Assembly: GCA_951217055.1 (NCBI GenBank)
Contig: OX578283.1
Span: forward strand, 1,178,001-1,242,000
Reading direction: 5' to 3'
DNA length: 64,000 nucleotides
DNA from: Gerris lacustris
Taxonomy: Eukaryota; Arthropoda; Insecta; Hemiptera; Gerridae
Position 1 is the first letter of the stretch. Each line of letters begins with the position of its first letter. Positions 1 through 12,700 of the stretch are shown here, piece after piece. Position numbers and translations under genes: made by a program. Under the pieces are notes generated by a model. The model ran no database searches, was not told the DNA's origin, and worked only from the letters and a program-made list of their open reading frames with translations.

Positions 1-557
1 TGGTTTAAAATAGAAAAGTAACAGATCAAGCCACCCTAAACACAGTCATTTGTTTAAAATAGAAAAGCCACCCTAATCACAGTCATTGGTTTAAAATAAA
101 AAAGTGACAGATCATGCCACCCTAAACACAGTCATTTGTTTAAAATTTAAAATAGAAAAGTGAAAGATCATGCCACCCTAATCACCGTCATTGGTTTAAA
201 ATAGAAAAGGGACAGAACATGCCACCCTAAACACAGTCATTTGTTTAAAATAGAAAAGCCACCCTAATCACAGTCATTGGTTTAATATAGAACAGTGACA
301 GATCATGCCACCCTAAACACAGTCATTTGTTTAAAATAGAAAAGCCACCCTAATCACAGTCATTGGTTTAAAATAGAAAAGTAACAGATCAAGCCACCCT
401 AAACACAGTCATTTGTTTAAAATAGAAAAGCCACCCTAATCACAGTCATTGGTTTAAAATAAAAAAGTGACAGATCATGCCACCCTAAACACAGTCATTT
501 GTAAAATAGAAAAGTTGATGATCATGCCACCCTAAACACAGTCATTTGTTTAAAATA
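1..557. repeat. Dimeric satellite, about 86-bp higher-order unit
   Basis: A unit containing the phrase CACAGTCATTTGTTTAAAAT recurs at alternating spacings of about 38 and 48 bp, giving an 86-bp dimer. The short half reads AAAAGCCACCCTAATCAC and the long half adds GTGACAGATCATG. The array runs off the left edge of the window and decays near 560. Confidence 0.9.
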
Positions 558-1040
558 AAAAGTGAAAGGCCATACCGCCTGTCGGTATATAGACTGACCA
601 CCAAACTGATACGTACAATATTACACATGAGATGGACGAGTTAGCGCCACTGGACGGCGCCACCCTTTGTTTGATTATGGTACCGAGACTGCACAAAACA
701 CTATTGTAAAAGGAGGAAAACACAATGAGGCAGGTCAGTTTAACCTTGCCGTCGTCGCTAAACACAGTATTTTCCCGGGTGGGACGCTATTGTCGGTGTT
801 TTAATGGGTCACCTCTGAATTTAACTTAAAACACCGCTTCTAGCTTCGGGCTAAAATTGATTTGTCGATTTTGTTTTATCGAGATTGACCCGGAGTAAAT
901 GTATCGACGATAAATCGAATCCATTAGTTTAGGCAAACCAACAGAGAGTTTTAAATCGCACTTTTTGTTATTGGGACGATATTGGAAGGCAACAAATACA
1001 TGTAAGTAAATGTATAAAGTACGTATAAATGAAAGTGAGG
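558..1040. other. Non-repetitive spacer, nothing recognised
   Basis: The sequence is moderately complex and AT-rich. Only short frames with no recognisable domain were seen. It would lie within the first intron of the leftward gene whose exon 1 is at 1479-1559. Confidence 0.5.
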
Positions 1041-2040
1041 GGAGCTGGCGATCAGTGTGCAACGAGACGGCCGCCTGTCAGCACGCGTCCACATTTACTT
1101 GCTCAAATGTAGCATTTTAAAAGACGAGCGAGACAAGTTTGTGGAAGTGATGAGTGGGGCCCTGATAACGATCCAGATATGATTTAGAAGCGACCAGGAG
1201 TTGCTCCACTTTCCACAGGTGTGATCCACCCTTCGGTCTCCCATCCCGTCCCTGATTTTCACCGGAACTCTCGGCTCTCCGAGACCACGCGGTCGGATCA
1301 ATCTCGACCGTTTATTTCCGACGGGTGGAGTAAACACGGAGGAACGGCAAGAATTTAAAAACATAAATCCGAGGAACAAGTAGATGGGGAGGGGGGAGGG
1401 GGCAGGTAATGCGCGGCGGAGCTACAGGTGTAACTATAGATTTTTCGATAAATTGCGGGTCGGAGCCCGGGTACTTACGTCGTCCCATTTGACGAAGGTC
1501 TCCCCTCGGAGGAACCGCTCGGGGACCTGGCTGGACGACGTCTGGTGCTTGGTGCTCATGCCGTCGACGGACGGACTCGCTACGACAGGTCTCGGCGACA
1601 CTACATAACGCGGCCCGCACCGGCGTCCTCAGTGGAGGCAGTCCGGTCGGCCGGATCGCAGGTCACTCAAGAGACGAGACATGCCGGGGTACAAGTTCGG
1701 TACGAGGAGTGTCGAGTGTACTAAGGCGACGAGATAAAGAGAAGTACACGGGACGGCCGTGCGGCACGGACTGAGAGCCCCGCCCTGTACAGCTGGACTC
1801 CCCCCCTCGGAGGCTGTGTCCCCTGGCCTCACCCCGCCCCAGCTCCGCCGGGGCTACGTCCCCTGGTTCTGTTCTGTCTCCTACGATTCAACAAGTTGAA
1901 ACGCTTGCCCGACTAATTCTTGTGCTGGGATGAGGACGTGGGAGGTTTGACGGCCGGTATTGTTCTCAGGCTACTTACTCTTCTTCCCGACGTCACAGTA
2001 CTTTGTTCTTTCTTTTCTTTGCCTTCCTCTCCGCTCGTAC
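1041..2040 (-). promoter_or_regulatory. GC- and CpG-rich patch around a first exon (putative promoter/5' UTR)
   Basis: This is the most GC- and CpG-rich kilobase of the window, in contrast to the AT-rich surroundings, and it contains no repeats. It surrounds the start codon at 1559 (minus strand). The portion 1560-2040 lies upstream of that start, so promoter and 5' UTR are the natural interpretation. No TATA box or initiator was identified with confidence. Calling it regulatory is an inference from composition and position. Confidence 0.45.
1479..1559 (-). CDS. First coding exon, probable phospholipase C beta (gene continues left of window)
   Basis: On the minus strand an ATG at 1559 opens 27 codons, beginning MSTKHQTSSSQVPERF and ending GETFVKWDD, followed at once by a perfect GTAAGT donor (1478-1473). 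The frame has a TGA at 1631-1629 and no other ATG between, so the start is well defined. In PLC-beta enzymes, which hydrolyse PIP2 downstream of Gq, the segment just before the PH-like domain reads like KFVKWDDDS, and the acidic run here breaks exactly there. The first exon would supply only this leader; PH, EF-hand, X/Y catalytic and C2 domains would be encoded to the left of the window. The exon is well supported. The PLC-beta identity rests on about ten residues and could be wrong. Confidence 0.55.
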
Positions 2041-4060
2041 CGATGTGCTACTTTCTGCAGTAATCTTCAAAAATCGTCCTCCTGACCTTTCTCCTACTTC
2101 GGAGAATTACTAAACACAAACATAACATACTTTGCATAACGGAATGATTGAAATCTATATCAATGAAATATTTATACTTGGGTTGTTGAATCCAAAAGCT
2201 CACAATATTTTGATTCTTAGAATAATTCTCAGCCTTAATGTATCTGGCTGCTAATAAATTTAAAATGTGCACAGCATTTAATTTTTTTGAAGTTGGTGCA
2301 TACAATACACAGTTGAAATGTATTTATGCTTCTCCTGCTTGTTTATTTAGTTGTTTAGAAGACGGCAAGCTTCTCCACAGACTAGAAACCAATAAAGCTC
2401 ATTTCTTTAAAAAATAAACCAGAAGGGACATAGAGTGTACATCCATTATAGTGGTGTTTTTATTATGGTATTCTGATCACTTGCTCTTTATATGCCATAC
2501 CCTCTACCTGTATCATGTTTATGAGAAATTAAAGATGACAAATATTCAATAATTTTCCTTATTAAAAATCTTTAAAAAAAAAAAATGCAAACAATAATAA
2601 TAGTTATTTATTTCCACCATTAAAATAAAAATAGTAATTAAATTAAAAAAATACAATAAAATAAAAACAGTAATACATAAAAATAATATACTTGAATTAA
2701 CGGTGAGGGCTGTCAATAGGTGTCAAATCACCTAGAGCGAGAGCCCCGTCTCTAAATAAGTTGCGAATAAATTAAATATCGTGCTTACATAATTAAAATT
2801 TGTAAAAATTTGTCAAGAATGTTATATGGGTAGCTATTTCATTCAATTAATCTATATTATTTCAATGATACATCTTCTGTAAGTTTAGTTGATTTGTTAC
2901 GTTTTGTCAGTCTTGTGCTTGTTACTCTTGTTAATTGTTAGGCCTGGTTTTTATTTCTATCAGTAGATGTTTCAGTCATTCAGTCAAATGGATGCCCCCC
3001 CCCCCCGCCTACGACAAAAAAACAAAACAATAATAGTGTAGAGTAAGGAGAGTAGAGCAGATGTCCCAGGTTCGATTCGTCGGGGGGGTCACAATGTTTT
3101 TTATCGGTAATAACAAAATAACAAAACGTTAAATTAATTTTTTTTTTCAGGCAATTTTCATCGAGGGGGGGACGTTTTCTTTGGGTGAAATTTTGGCGCA
3201 AAAAACGCAATATTGGCGGTAAAAAGTATCATCAGTAGTCATATAAAGTCGTATTTATTTGTAATCAACTCTTCAGTAGCTTTCATTTGATACCCATCTC
3301 GAAAATTAAAATAAAAAATTTGATCCCTGGCACATTTTTGCGCATTACTCATGTGCACATTAAATGTTTAACAACTCTATATTTTTCCTGTGTTGGTTAA
3401 AAAGTTACGCCAGTATTTTAAATTTCACATCTCTAGCGTGAACGGTTCGGGGATATGAACCCGTACGACGGACAGACAGACACATCACACTCGGCATGAG
3501 GGTTATAGGGTTAAATGGAATAAAAAGAATAAACAAGTAAGGCGCTTCACGTAAGTACGTGAGCGGATAATCGCCGGTTTCTGTACGACTAAGTTAAAAT
3601 TATTAAGTGTGCGACATTTTAATAGTTCCATATTATTTTTCTACATTCCAAGACCTTTAAATTGATGTATAATAAAATAATAAGTCATGGTGTCTAAAAA
3701 CTTTATTTTTATAGTTGCCCGCCATATTGAAAATATTAAGTGTGAAGTGAACACACTTCAAGACCTTTAAATTGATGTATAACAAAATTAAGTGTAAAAA
3801 CTCCAAAAAGTGTGCAGTTGTCACAAATGCCGAGATGCACCTGAGTGCCGAATTTCATGTTCCTAGCTATAGTAGTTTATGAATTGAAGCAAGCAACGAA
3901 CAGACAGACAGAGCCGTTATACAAGGTTTCTTTTCGTACTTCGTACAGAAACTTAAAAGTAATAATTAAAATTAAAACGGCTTCTATTGTTATAGATTCG
4001 TATTTAAATGGCCTACATCAAAATTGTCGGAAACGTTTTCGAGAAATAATTCGTGAAATA
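2041..4060. other. AT-rich intergenic sequence, no gene seen
   Basis: This stretch has homopolymer runs (poly-C near 2995, poly-A near 2573), a roughly 105-bp local direct duplication (CAAGACCTTTAAATTGATGT at about 3650 and 3759) and short CAGACAGA tracts. No reading frame with a domain or credible splice structure was found. Confidence 0.5.
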
Positions 4061-4320
4061 ATAAGAACATTCAGGGGGAAGGAGGTAGAGCCCCCAAATT
4101 TGGAGCTAAAATTAATTTTTTTGATTTCGCCTTAGGGTAGAACTTTTCTGAACCAATACGCAAAAATCGGCCTAGTAATGTAGGCCCAACGCGTCTGCAC
4201 AGACACCAGAAAATTTTCTAAAAATTACTTTTTTAGACTTAGAGGGCCTCAAAACGTGTAAATCCGTCAACATTTATTATTATTATTTAGAATTTTCTCT
4301 AAATATGAGAAAGCAAAAAA
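4061..4320 (+). repeat. Truncated copy of dispersed repeat D
   Basis: It shares the phrases CCCAAATTTGGAGCTAAAAT, TTTTTCTGAAC and GTCTGCACAGAC with the copies at 24850-25375 and 53897-54490. It ends in the family terminus ATATGAGAAAGCAAAA. The left half is missing. Confidence 0.7.
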
Positions 4321-4416
4321 GAAATATAACGTAAAACATATTTTTTAATTTACATAAAGATTTGGAAGTTCGAATTTTGTAACTTGCTAAAAAAAAAAAC
4401 ACCTATTTTTAAATCT

Positions 4417-5435
<1,019 letters not shown>

Positions 5436-5454
5436 TTTTTAATATTAACTTCTC

Positions 5455-5612
5455 TTTTGTTTGTTTGTTTGTTTGTCAGTGTCAGCCGTCAAAATCTTTG
5501 TTTGTTTGTTTGTCAGTGTCGGTCGTCAAAATCTTTGTTTGTTTGTTTGTCAGTGTCGGTCGTCAAAATCTTTGTTTGTTTGTTTGTCAGTGTCAGTCAT
5601 CAAAATGTTTGT
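5455..5612. repeat. 37-bp tandem repeat built on (TTTG)n
   Basis: Four units each consist of a TTTGTTTGTTTGTTTG block followed by TCAGTGTCGGTCGTCAAAATC. The last unit diverges. Confidence 0.9.
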
Positions 5613-6600
5613 TTGGCTAATTAATTCTCTTCCATCAGTCATCCAATCGAACTGAAACTTGGCACGTAGGCTCTACACTATACCAATATAAAACATTAAT
5701 TAATATTTTAATAATTAATTAATTAAATTTAAAAAAAAAAAATTAAAACCTAATTAGTAAAACTAGTGACTAATTAGTGTATTGTAATGAGAAATACATA
5801 ATGTGAGGCAGTTTTCGGGTTCTAGTCCAGATAGCCGGCGAGTCGCTCAAATATTAGATGACAATGTTTGTCCCGGACAAACATGACATGGTAATTAATA
5901 GCGTGTAAACATATAATAACCTAATTATCAAATTAGAGAATGGTAAGTTCTCAAATAACAAATAAAAAAATACATTTCATTATAAATAGTTTGAGATTTG
6001 CAAGAATGTTGATATGGCTTATTAAAAACACATTATCCACACTACTAATAGCCAACAATTAATATCCTATTAGACCAATAATAAATAATAGCTTTTAGCC
6101 TACGGAAATAAATATGCAAAATATTTTCTTCATCGTTTAATTACTTAATTAGCTGTACCTAATCGGTATATCGTATTGACAAAAATATCTCACATTAAAA
6201 ATCAATTCATTTTCCGACACGTTAAATTTTGAATTTTTAAAATTGATGTCTTAATAGTTATTTACGCACCAAGGGAGGAAACTGTCATTACACCCTGAGC
6301 GTTTTTGTTGATTCCTGAGGCGTAGCCGAGGGAGTTATTTAGTGGTTCCTGAGGCGCTGCCGAGGGAACCATGAAGTTTAATCCCGAGGCATAGCCGAGG
6401 GAGTTAATTATAGCGAGGTTACAATGACTTTTTGCTCCCGTGGTACGTACAAGATTTTTCCTCTAGAAGGGAGAAAAACACCACAAATAAAACCTGAGAT
6501 TTCGATTTATCTATTTATTTAGGTATTAATAACTAAATTTACAAATTTTTATATCTTTAATTTTAACAATGACTTTTTAAAAAAAAGAAAGGTTTTATAA
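5613..6600. other. AT-rich spacer with a short CGAGG-type tandem
   Basis: No gene was seen. At 6315-6420 three degenerate units share GAGGCGTAGCCGAGGGAGTT. A related motif (GAGGCGAAGCC) reappears at 57330-57450. Confidence 0.55.
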
Positions 6601-6609
6601 CATCTTATA

Positions 6610-8312
6610 GTAAAAAATCGGGTACGGGGTACCTCGGAACTTTTCCTCACTTCAGAGGCCACTAAAGTGGCCTCTCCTGCTGCTTCGCAGCAGGAGGAAG
6701 CAGCATTGAACGTGGTTAGTACTTGGATGGGTGACCGTTCTGAACTAACTGATTTATTATCATTCTTCAAAAATAACCTTATTTTTAATAGCTATATTTT
6801 ATTTAATTATTTGAAGTTTAGGGGCAATTTGACTGATGTAAACAAACTTTGACGTCATCAAAATTATCGCATTAATAAAAATAATTATATTCACTTATAA
6901 CTTTTAAACTAATTAATAGAATTTCATCGTTTTTTTTATATTTGTTCCTTAATTTTTTCCGGTTCCAACGATATGCTATAAGTCAAAAACCTATATGTAA
7001 TTTCAGTATTATTAACCGTCAAAGTTTAAAAATTCAAAACTTTATAACTTCAAAATGGCGGCCAAAATCAAAATGAAATTTAGTGGGCTTGTTTGTCATT
7101 CAGAGAGGTACATTCGAGCCAAATTTCAACTCGATCAGGATCATTTTCGATTTATTAAGATTTTTTTTAACTTTTGCTGACTCAGCAAACTGAGTTCAAG
7201 ATGGCGGAAAAAGTTGATTTTCCGGGCGGCACAACTACGGGTTAGGACTGATTTTTCTGCCAAGTTTCAACTCTCTAGGTTAAATACCTTGGGCGCTACG
7301 ATGATAACACACATACACACACACATACATACGTCATGCTGAAAACCACTCAGGAGGTCTTAAAAACACCTAAAACGGATAATTCCGTTGAAATCTCGGA
7401 AAAAAATTGTTGGTGAAAACAATACCTACTTTTCCTACTATTAGTAGTGAGGAAAAGTAAAAATGAAAATTAAATGTGAAATTCATCAATTCCAACAGGT
7501 TTTCTTTGATTTCCATATAATAACTTTCTATAACTATGTAACTATATATAATAATAATTCAAACGTTTATTAATACTACAAATAACTGAATAATAACTTT
7601 TTTCAAGTCCAAAAACGTAAACAAAATAAATTAAAAGAATAGAGAGTTAAAATAAGACGTAAAGTGCAATTAATGTCATTCGTCTTGCCGATGTCAAACC
7701 TATTGCGCATGCGCTCGTATAAAATTGTCGTTCATACTGTGAAAAGACGTGATACCTTAATCTGTCACTGTTGTCGTATCACCTTTGTACTTTTCCTCAC
7801 TACTAATAGTAGGAAAAGTATTGTTTTCACCAAAAATTTGTTTCGAGATTTCAACTCAATTATCCGTTTTGGGTGTTTTTATGACCTCCTGAGTGGTTTT
7901 CAGCATGACGTCTGTATGTATGTGTGTGCGTGTGTGTGTTATCATCGTAGTGCCCAAGGTATTTAACCTAGAGAGTTAAAACTTAACCTGTAGATGTGCC
8001 GCCCGGAAAATCAACTTTTTCCGCCATCTTGAACCCAGTTTTCTGAGTCAGCAAAAATTTAAATAAATCATAATAAATCGAAAATGGTCTTGATCGAGTT
8101 GAAATTTGGCACGAATGTACTTCTCTGTATGACAAACAAGCCCACCAAATTTCATTTTGATATCGAAATACTTCAAAATTGATATTTACAAATTTTAATT
8201 GATATTGATATTAAAAATCGGGTACGGGGTACCTCGGAACTTTTCCTCTCTAGTGGCCTCTGAAGTGAGGAAAAGTTCCGAGGTACCCCGTACTCCGTAC
8301 CCGATTTTTTAC
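6610..8312. mobile_element. Composite inverted-repeat (foldback) element, about 1.7 kb
   Basis: The left end at about 6615 and the region at 8214-8310 share AATCGGGTACGGGGTACCTC in opposite or mirrored arrangement. A left arm (about 7040-7457) is matched in reverse complement by a right arm (about 7792-8170), sharing CCGCCATCTTGAA, CAGCATGACGT and TTCCTACTATTAGTAGTGAG. The arms differ by many substitutions and small indels, so the structure is not recent. No transposase frame is visible; an unclassified terminal-inverted-repeat element is the best description. Confidence 0.7.
6698..6737 (+). repeat. 5S rRNA-derived fragment
   Basis: The segment containing GTTAGTACTTGGATGGGTGA matches the well-known internal promoter and 3' half region of eukaryotic 5S rRNA. 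Only about 40 bp is preserved, so this is a 5S-derived SINE head or a pseudogene fragment and not a 5S gene. Confidence 0.6.
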
Positions 8313-8920
8313 TTTATTTTATTAATTTATTTGTGTTTATCTCTAAAATACGAGAAATCAAAAACATAAATATAACCTGATTGGACGTAACCTACCTCTT
8401 TTCTGTAAGTCTTGTTTAAACTCAGATATGAAGTCATACATTTTAAAATTATATTATATATAATTTCAGTGGCGTAACTAGGTAAGAAGCACCCTGGAGC
8501 AGAATCACCTTGGCGCCCCCCCCCCCTTTCAAAATCGTTGTGTCTAAAACGTAATACCAAATAAATTGTAAAAATTTAATTGTAAAAAATTAATAATTGT
8601 AAGGGTTGGTAAACGAAGCTGGCGAATCTGCCGAAACACTTATGTACTAAGGTCCTAAGGTTATTTAAATAGTGATTGATTTATGACAAAGATTAAACAT
8701 TATTGTATCATCAATATGTGCTACTCCAAGTCCCCACTTTTCTGGAATACCACAAATAAGTGTTTAAATCAGAGTTGAGAAGGTTGTGATTTAAAGTTCA
8801 TTACTCAGATTAGTTTTTTTCCTAGTTTTAATACTTTTACTAATATTATTTAATACTTGCTAATTATTAGTTTTACTTTCTTCTTCTTAGTTTTTACTTT
8901 CTCATATATGTTTTATATAT
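8313..8920. other. AT-rich spacer with one isolated transposon end
   Basis: No gene was seen. At 8469 the motif CAGTGGCGTAACTAGG matches the terminus of the small element at 49171-49380. No partner end lies nearby. Confidence 0.5.
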
Positions 8921-8923
8921 TAT

Positions 8924-9395
8924 GTACAGGTTGACCCACCGTAAAATTTCATAAAGAAACTGGTGGATTCTATGGGTCAAATGAAACAAAAAATGTCGAG
9001 TAAGCATTTGCCCATATCTCAATAGTTCTGGAGATATTGATTGATTTATTTCTTTTATTAAAGTGCTTCACGAAAATTTGCAAAAAAAATGCCTAATATC
9101 TCAAAAACTAAATGAGATAGAGAAATTGGGCCAAGGAACTATTTTAAAGAGCATAAAAAACCTTTCAGAATCACTCATTTATTTCCAAATTTCCAGCTGC
9201 TAAGCATCTTTTAAGTTCTGTTACATTAGAAAATTTCGGTTTTATAAAATTCGCCCACGAAATTCCAGAGCTTTCTACTCTTAATACTTAATTGAGGGAT
9301 GTTAGAAGTGCGGCGTTTTCAGGAAAACTTCCTGCTTTTCATAAGCTTTCAAATGGTATAAATAAAGCTTTAGATCAACGGACTAGTTTATCGGT
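8924..9395 (+). repeat. Dispersed repeat E, copy 1
   Basis: It begins ACAGGTTGACCCACCGTAAA and is about 85% alike to 52662-53110, sharing GATTCTATGGGTC, CATATCTCAATAGTTCT and AAAACTTCCTGCTTTTCATA-like blocks. No coding frame is present. The starting ACAGG-type motif suggests a mariner-like non-autonomous element, which is an inference. Confidence 0.75.
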
Positions 9396-9529
9396 CAGGA
9401 TCACAACATGTTCGGGTCAAATCTTGCAACTGAATTTCAAAGCAGTTATCCTCAACCGATTGAATTGAAATTTTGCATACAAGTTTAGTTTGGATGACAA
9501 TGCTATGGTTAAGTGACGTCATTCAAAAT

Positions 9530-9798
9530 CCAATATGGCGGACAGCCAAGATGGCGGAGTAGATATTTTTTAAGCACGCCCATGATATGGGTATCAAATC
9601 AAAAGGTTTGCTGAGAAGAATAGGATAAGTAAAATGACTTCACTCTAAATCCAATATGGTGGACGGCCCAAGATGGTGGACTAGTTATTTTTGAGCACGC
9701 CCATGATATGGGTATCAAATGAAAGGGTTTGCTGAGACGAATAGGAAAAATAAAATTACTTTACTCAAAATCCAATGTGGCGGACGGCCCAAGATGGC
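9530..9798. repeat. About 130-bp repeat flanking the minisatellite
   Basis: Two to three tandem copies of a unit carry AAGATGGCGGACTA, GCACGCCCATGATATGGGTA and TTTGCTGAGAAGAATAGG. The same unit reappears at about 10439-10572 and 12194-12327, where it separates the three arrays. Confidence 0.9.
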
Positions 9799-12700
9799 GG
9801 ACTACAATTCAGGCTTCCCCCAACACCATCACTCTGGTGTCTGTCTCTACAATTCAAGCTTCCCCCAACACTATCACCCTGGCGTCTGTCTCTATAAATC
9901 AGGCTTCCCCCAACACCATCACCTGGTGTCTGTCTCTACAATTCAGGTCTCCCCCAACACCATCACCCTGGTGTCTGTCTCTATAAATCAGGCTTCCCCC
10001 AACACCACCACCCTGGTGTCTATCTCTATAAATCAGGCTTCCCCCAACACCATCACCCTGGTGTCTGTCTCTATAAATCAGGCTTCCCCCAACACCATCA
10101 CCCTGGTGTCTGTCTCTATAAATCAGGCTTCCCCAAACACCATCACCTGGTGTCTGTCTCTACAATTCAGGTTTCCCCCAACACCATCACCCTGGTGTTG
10201 TCTCTATAAATCAGGCTTCCCCCAACACCATCACCTGGTGTCTGTCTCTACAATTCAGGTTTCCCCCAACACCACCACCCTGGTGTCTGTCTCTATAAAT
10301 CAGGCTTCCCCCAACACCATCACCCTTGTGTCTGTCTCTATAAATCAGGCTTCCCCTAACACCATCACCCTGGTGTCTGGCTCTATAAATCAGGCTTCCC
10401 CCAACACCATCACCCTGGTGTCTGGCTCTATAAATCAGGCCCAAGATGGTGGACTAGTTATTTTTGAGCACGCCCATGATATGGGTATCAAATGAAAGGG
10501 TTTGCTGAGAAGAATAGGAAAAATAAAATGACTTTACTCAAAATCCAATGTGGCGGACGGCCCAAGATGGCGGACTACAATTCAGGCTTCCCCCAACACC
10601 ATCACTCTGGTGTCTGTCTCTACAATTCAAGCTTCCCCCAACACTATCACCCTGGCGTCTGTCTCTATAAATCAGGCTTCCCCCAACACCATCACCTGGT
10701 GTCTGTCTCTACAATTCAGGTCTCCCCCAACACCATCACCCTGGTGTCTGTCTCTATAAATCAGGCTTCCCCCAACACCACCACCCTGGTGTCTATCTCT
10801 ATAAATCAGGCTTCCCCCAACACCATCACCCTGGTGTCTGTCTCTATAAATCAGGCTTCCCCCAACACCATCACCTGGTGTCTGTCTCTATAAATCAGGC
10901 TTCCCCAAACACCATCACCTGGTGTCTGTCTCTACAATTCAGGTTTCCCCCAACACCATCACCCTGGTGTTGTCTCTATAAATCAGGCTTCCCCCAACAC
11001 CACCACCCTGGTGTCTATCTCTATAAATCAGGCTTCCCCCAACACCATCACCCTGGTGTCTGTCTCTATAAATCAGGCTTCCCCCAACACCATCACCCTG
11101 GTGTCTGGCTCTATAAATCAGGCTTCCCCCAACACCATCACCCTGGTGTCTATCTCTATAAATCAGGCTTCCCCCAACACCATCACCCTGGTGTCTGGCT
11201 CTATAAATCAGGCTTCCCCCAACACCACCACCCTGGTGTCTATCTCTATAAATCAGGCTTCCCCCAACACCATCACCCTGGTGTCTGTCTCTATAAATCA
11301 GGCTTCCCCCAACACCATCACCTGGTGTCTGTCTCTATAAATCAGGCTTCCCCAAACACCATCACCTGGTGTCTGTCTCTACAATTCAGGTTTCCCCCAA
11401 CACCATCACCCTGGTGTTGTCTCTATAAATCAGGCTTCCCCCAACACCATCACCCTGGTGTCTGTCTCTATAAATCAGGCTTCCCCCAACACCACCACCC
11501 TGGTGTCTATCTCTATAAATCAGGCTTCCCCCAACACCATCACCCTGGTGTTTGTCTCTATAAATCAGGCTTCCCCCAACACCATCACCCTGGTGTCTGT
11601 CTCTATAAATCAGGCTTCCCCAAACACCATCACCTGGTGTCTGTCTCTACAATTCAGGTTTCCCCCAACACCATCACCCTGGTGTTGTCTCTATAAATCA
11701 GGCTTCCCCCAACACCACCACCCTGGTGTCTATCTCTATAAATCAGGCTTCCCCCAACACCATCACCCTGGTGTCTGTCTCTATAAATCAGGCTTCCCCC
11801 AACACCATCACCCTGGTGTCTGTCTCTATAAATCAGGCTTCCCCCAACACCATCACCCTGGTGTCTGTCTCTATAAATCAGGCTTCCCCAAACACCATTA
11901 CCTGGTGTCTGTCTCTACAATTCAGGTTTCCCCCAACACCATCACCCTGGTGTTGTCTCTATAAATCAGGCTTCCCCCAACACCATCACCTGGTGTCTGT
12001 CTCTACAATTCAGGTTTCCCCCAACACCACCACCCTGGTGTCTGTCTCTATAAATCAGGCTTCCCCCAACACCATCACCCTTGTGTCTGTCTCTATAAAT
12101 CAGGCTTCCCCTAACACCATCACCCTGGTGTCTGGCTCTATAAATCAGGCTTCCCCCAACACCATCACCCTGGTGTCTGGCTCTATAAATCAGGCCCAAG
12201 ATGGTGGACTAGTTATTTTTGAGCACGCCCATGATATGGGTATCAAATGAAAGGGTTTGCTGAGAAGAATAGGAAAAATAAAATGACTTTACTCAAAATC
12301 CAATGTGGCGGACGGCCCAAGATGGCGGACTACAATTCAGGCTTCCCCCAACACCATCACTCTGGTGTCTGTCTCTACAATTCAAGCTTCCCCCAACACT
12401 ATCACCCTTGCGACTGTCTCTATAAATCAGGCTTCCCCCAACACCATCACCTGGTGTCTGTCTCTACAATTCAGGTCTCCCCCAACACCATCACCCTGGT
12501 GTCTGTCTCTATAAATCAGGCTTCCCCCAACACCACCACCCTGGTGTCTATCTCTATAAATCAGGCTTCCCCCAACACCATCACCCTGGTGTCTGTCTCT
12601 ATAAATCAGGCTTCCCCCAACACCATCACCTGGTGTCTGTCTCTATAAATCAGGCTTCCCCAAACACCATCACCTGGTGTCTGTCTCTACAATTCAGGTT

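Noticed and set aside
1312..1620. A 102-codon minus frame over the GC-rich patch
   Set aside because: It is in a different frame from the exon with a clean donor and reads through the splice site with no domain.
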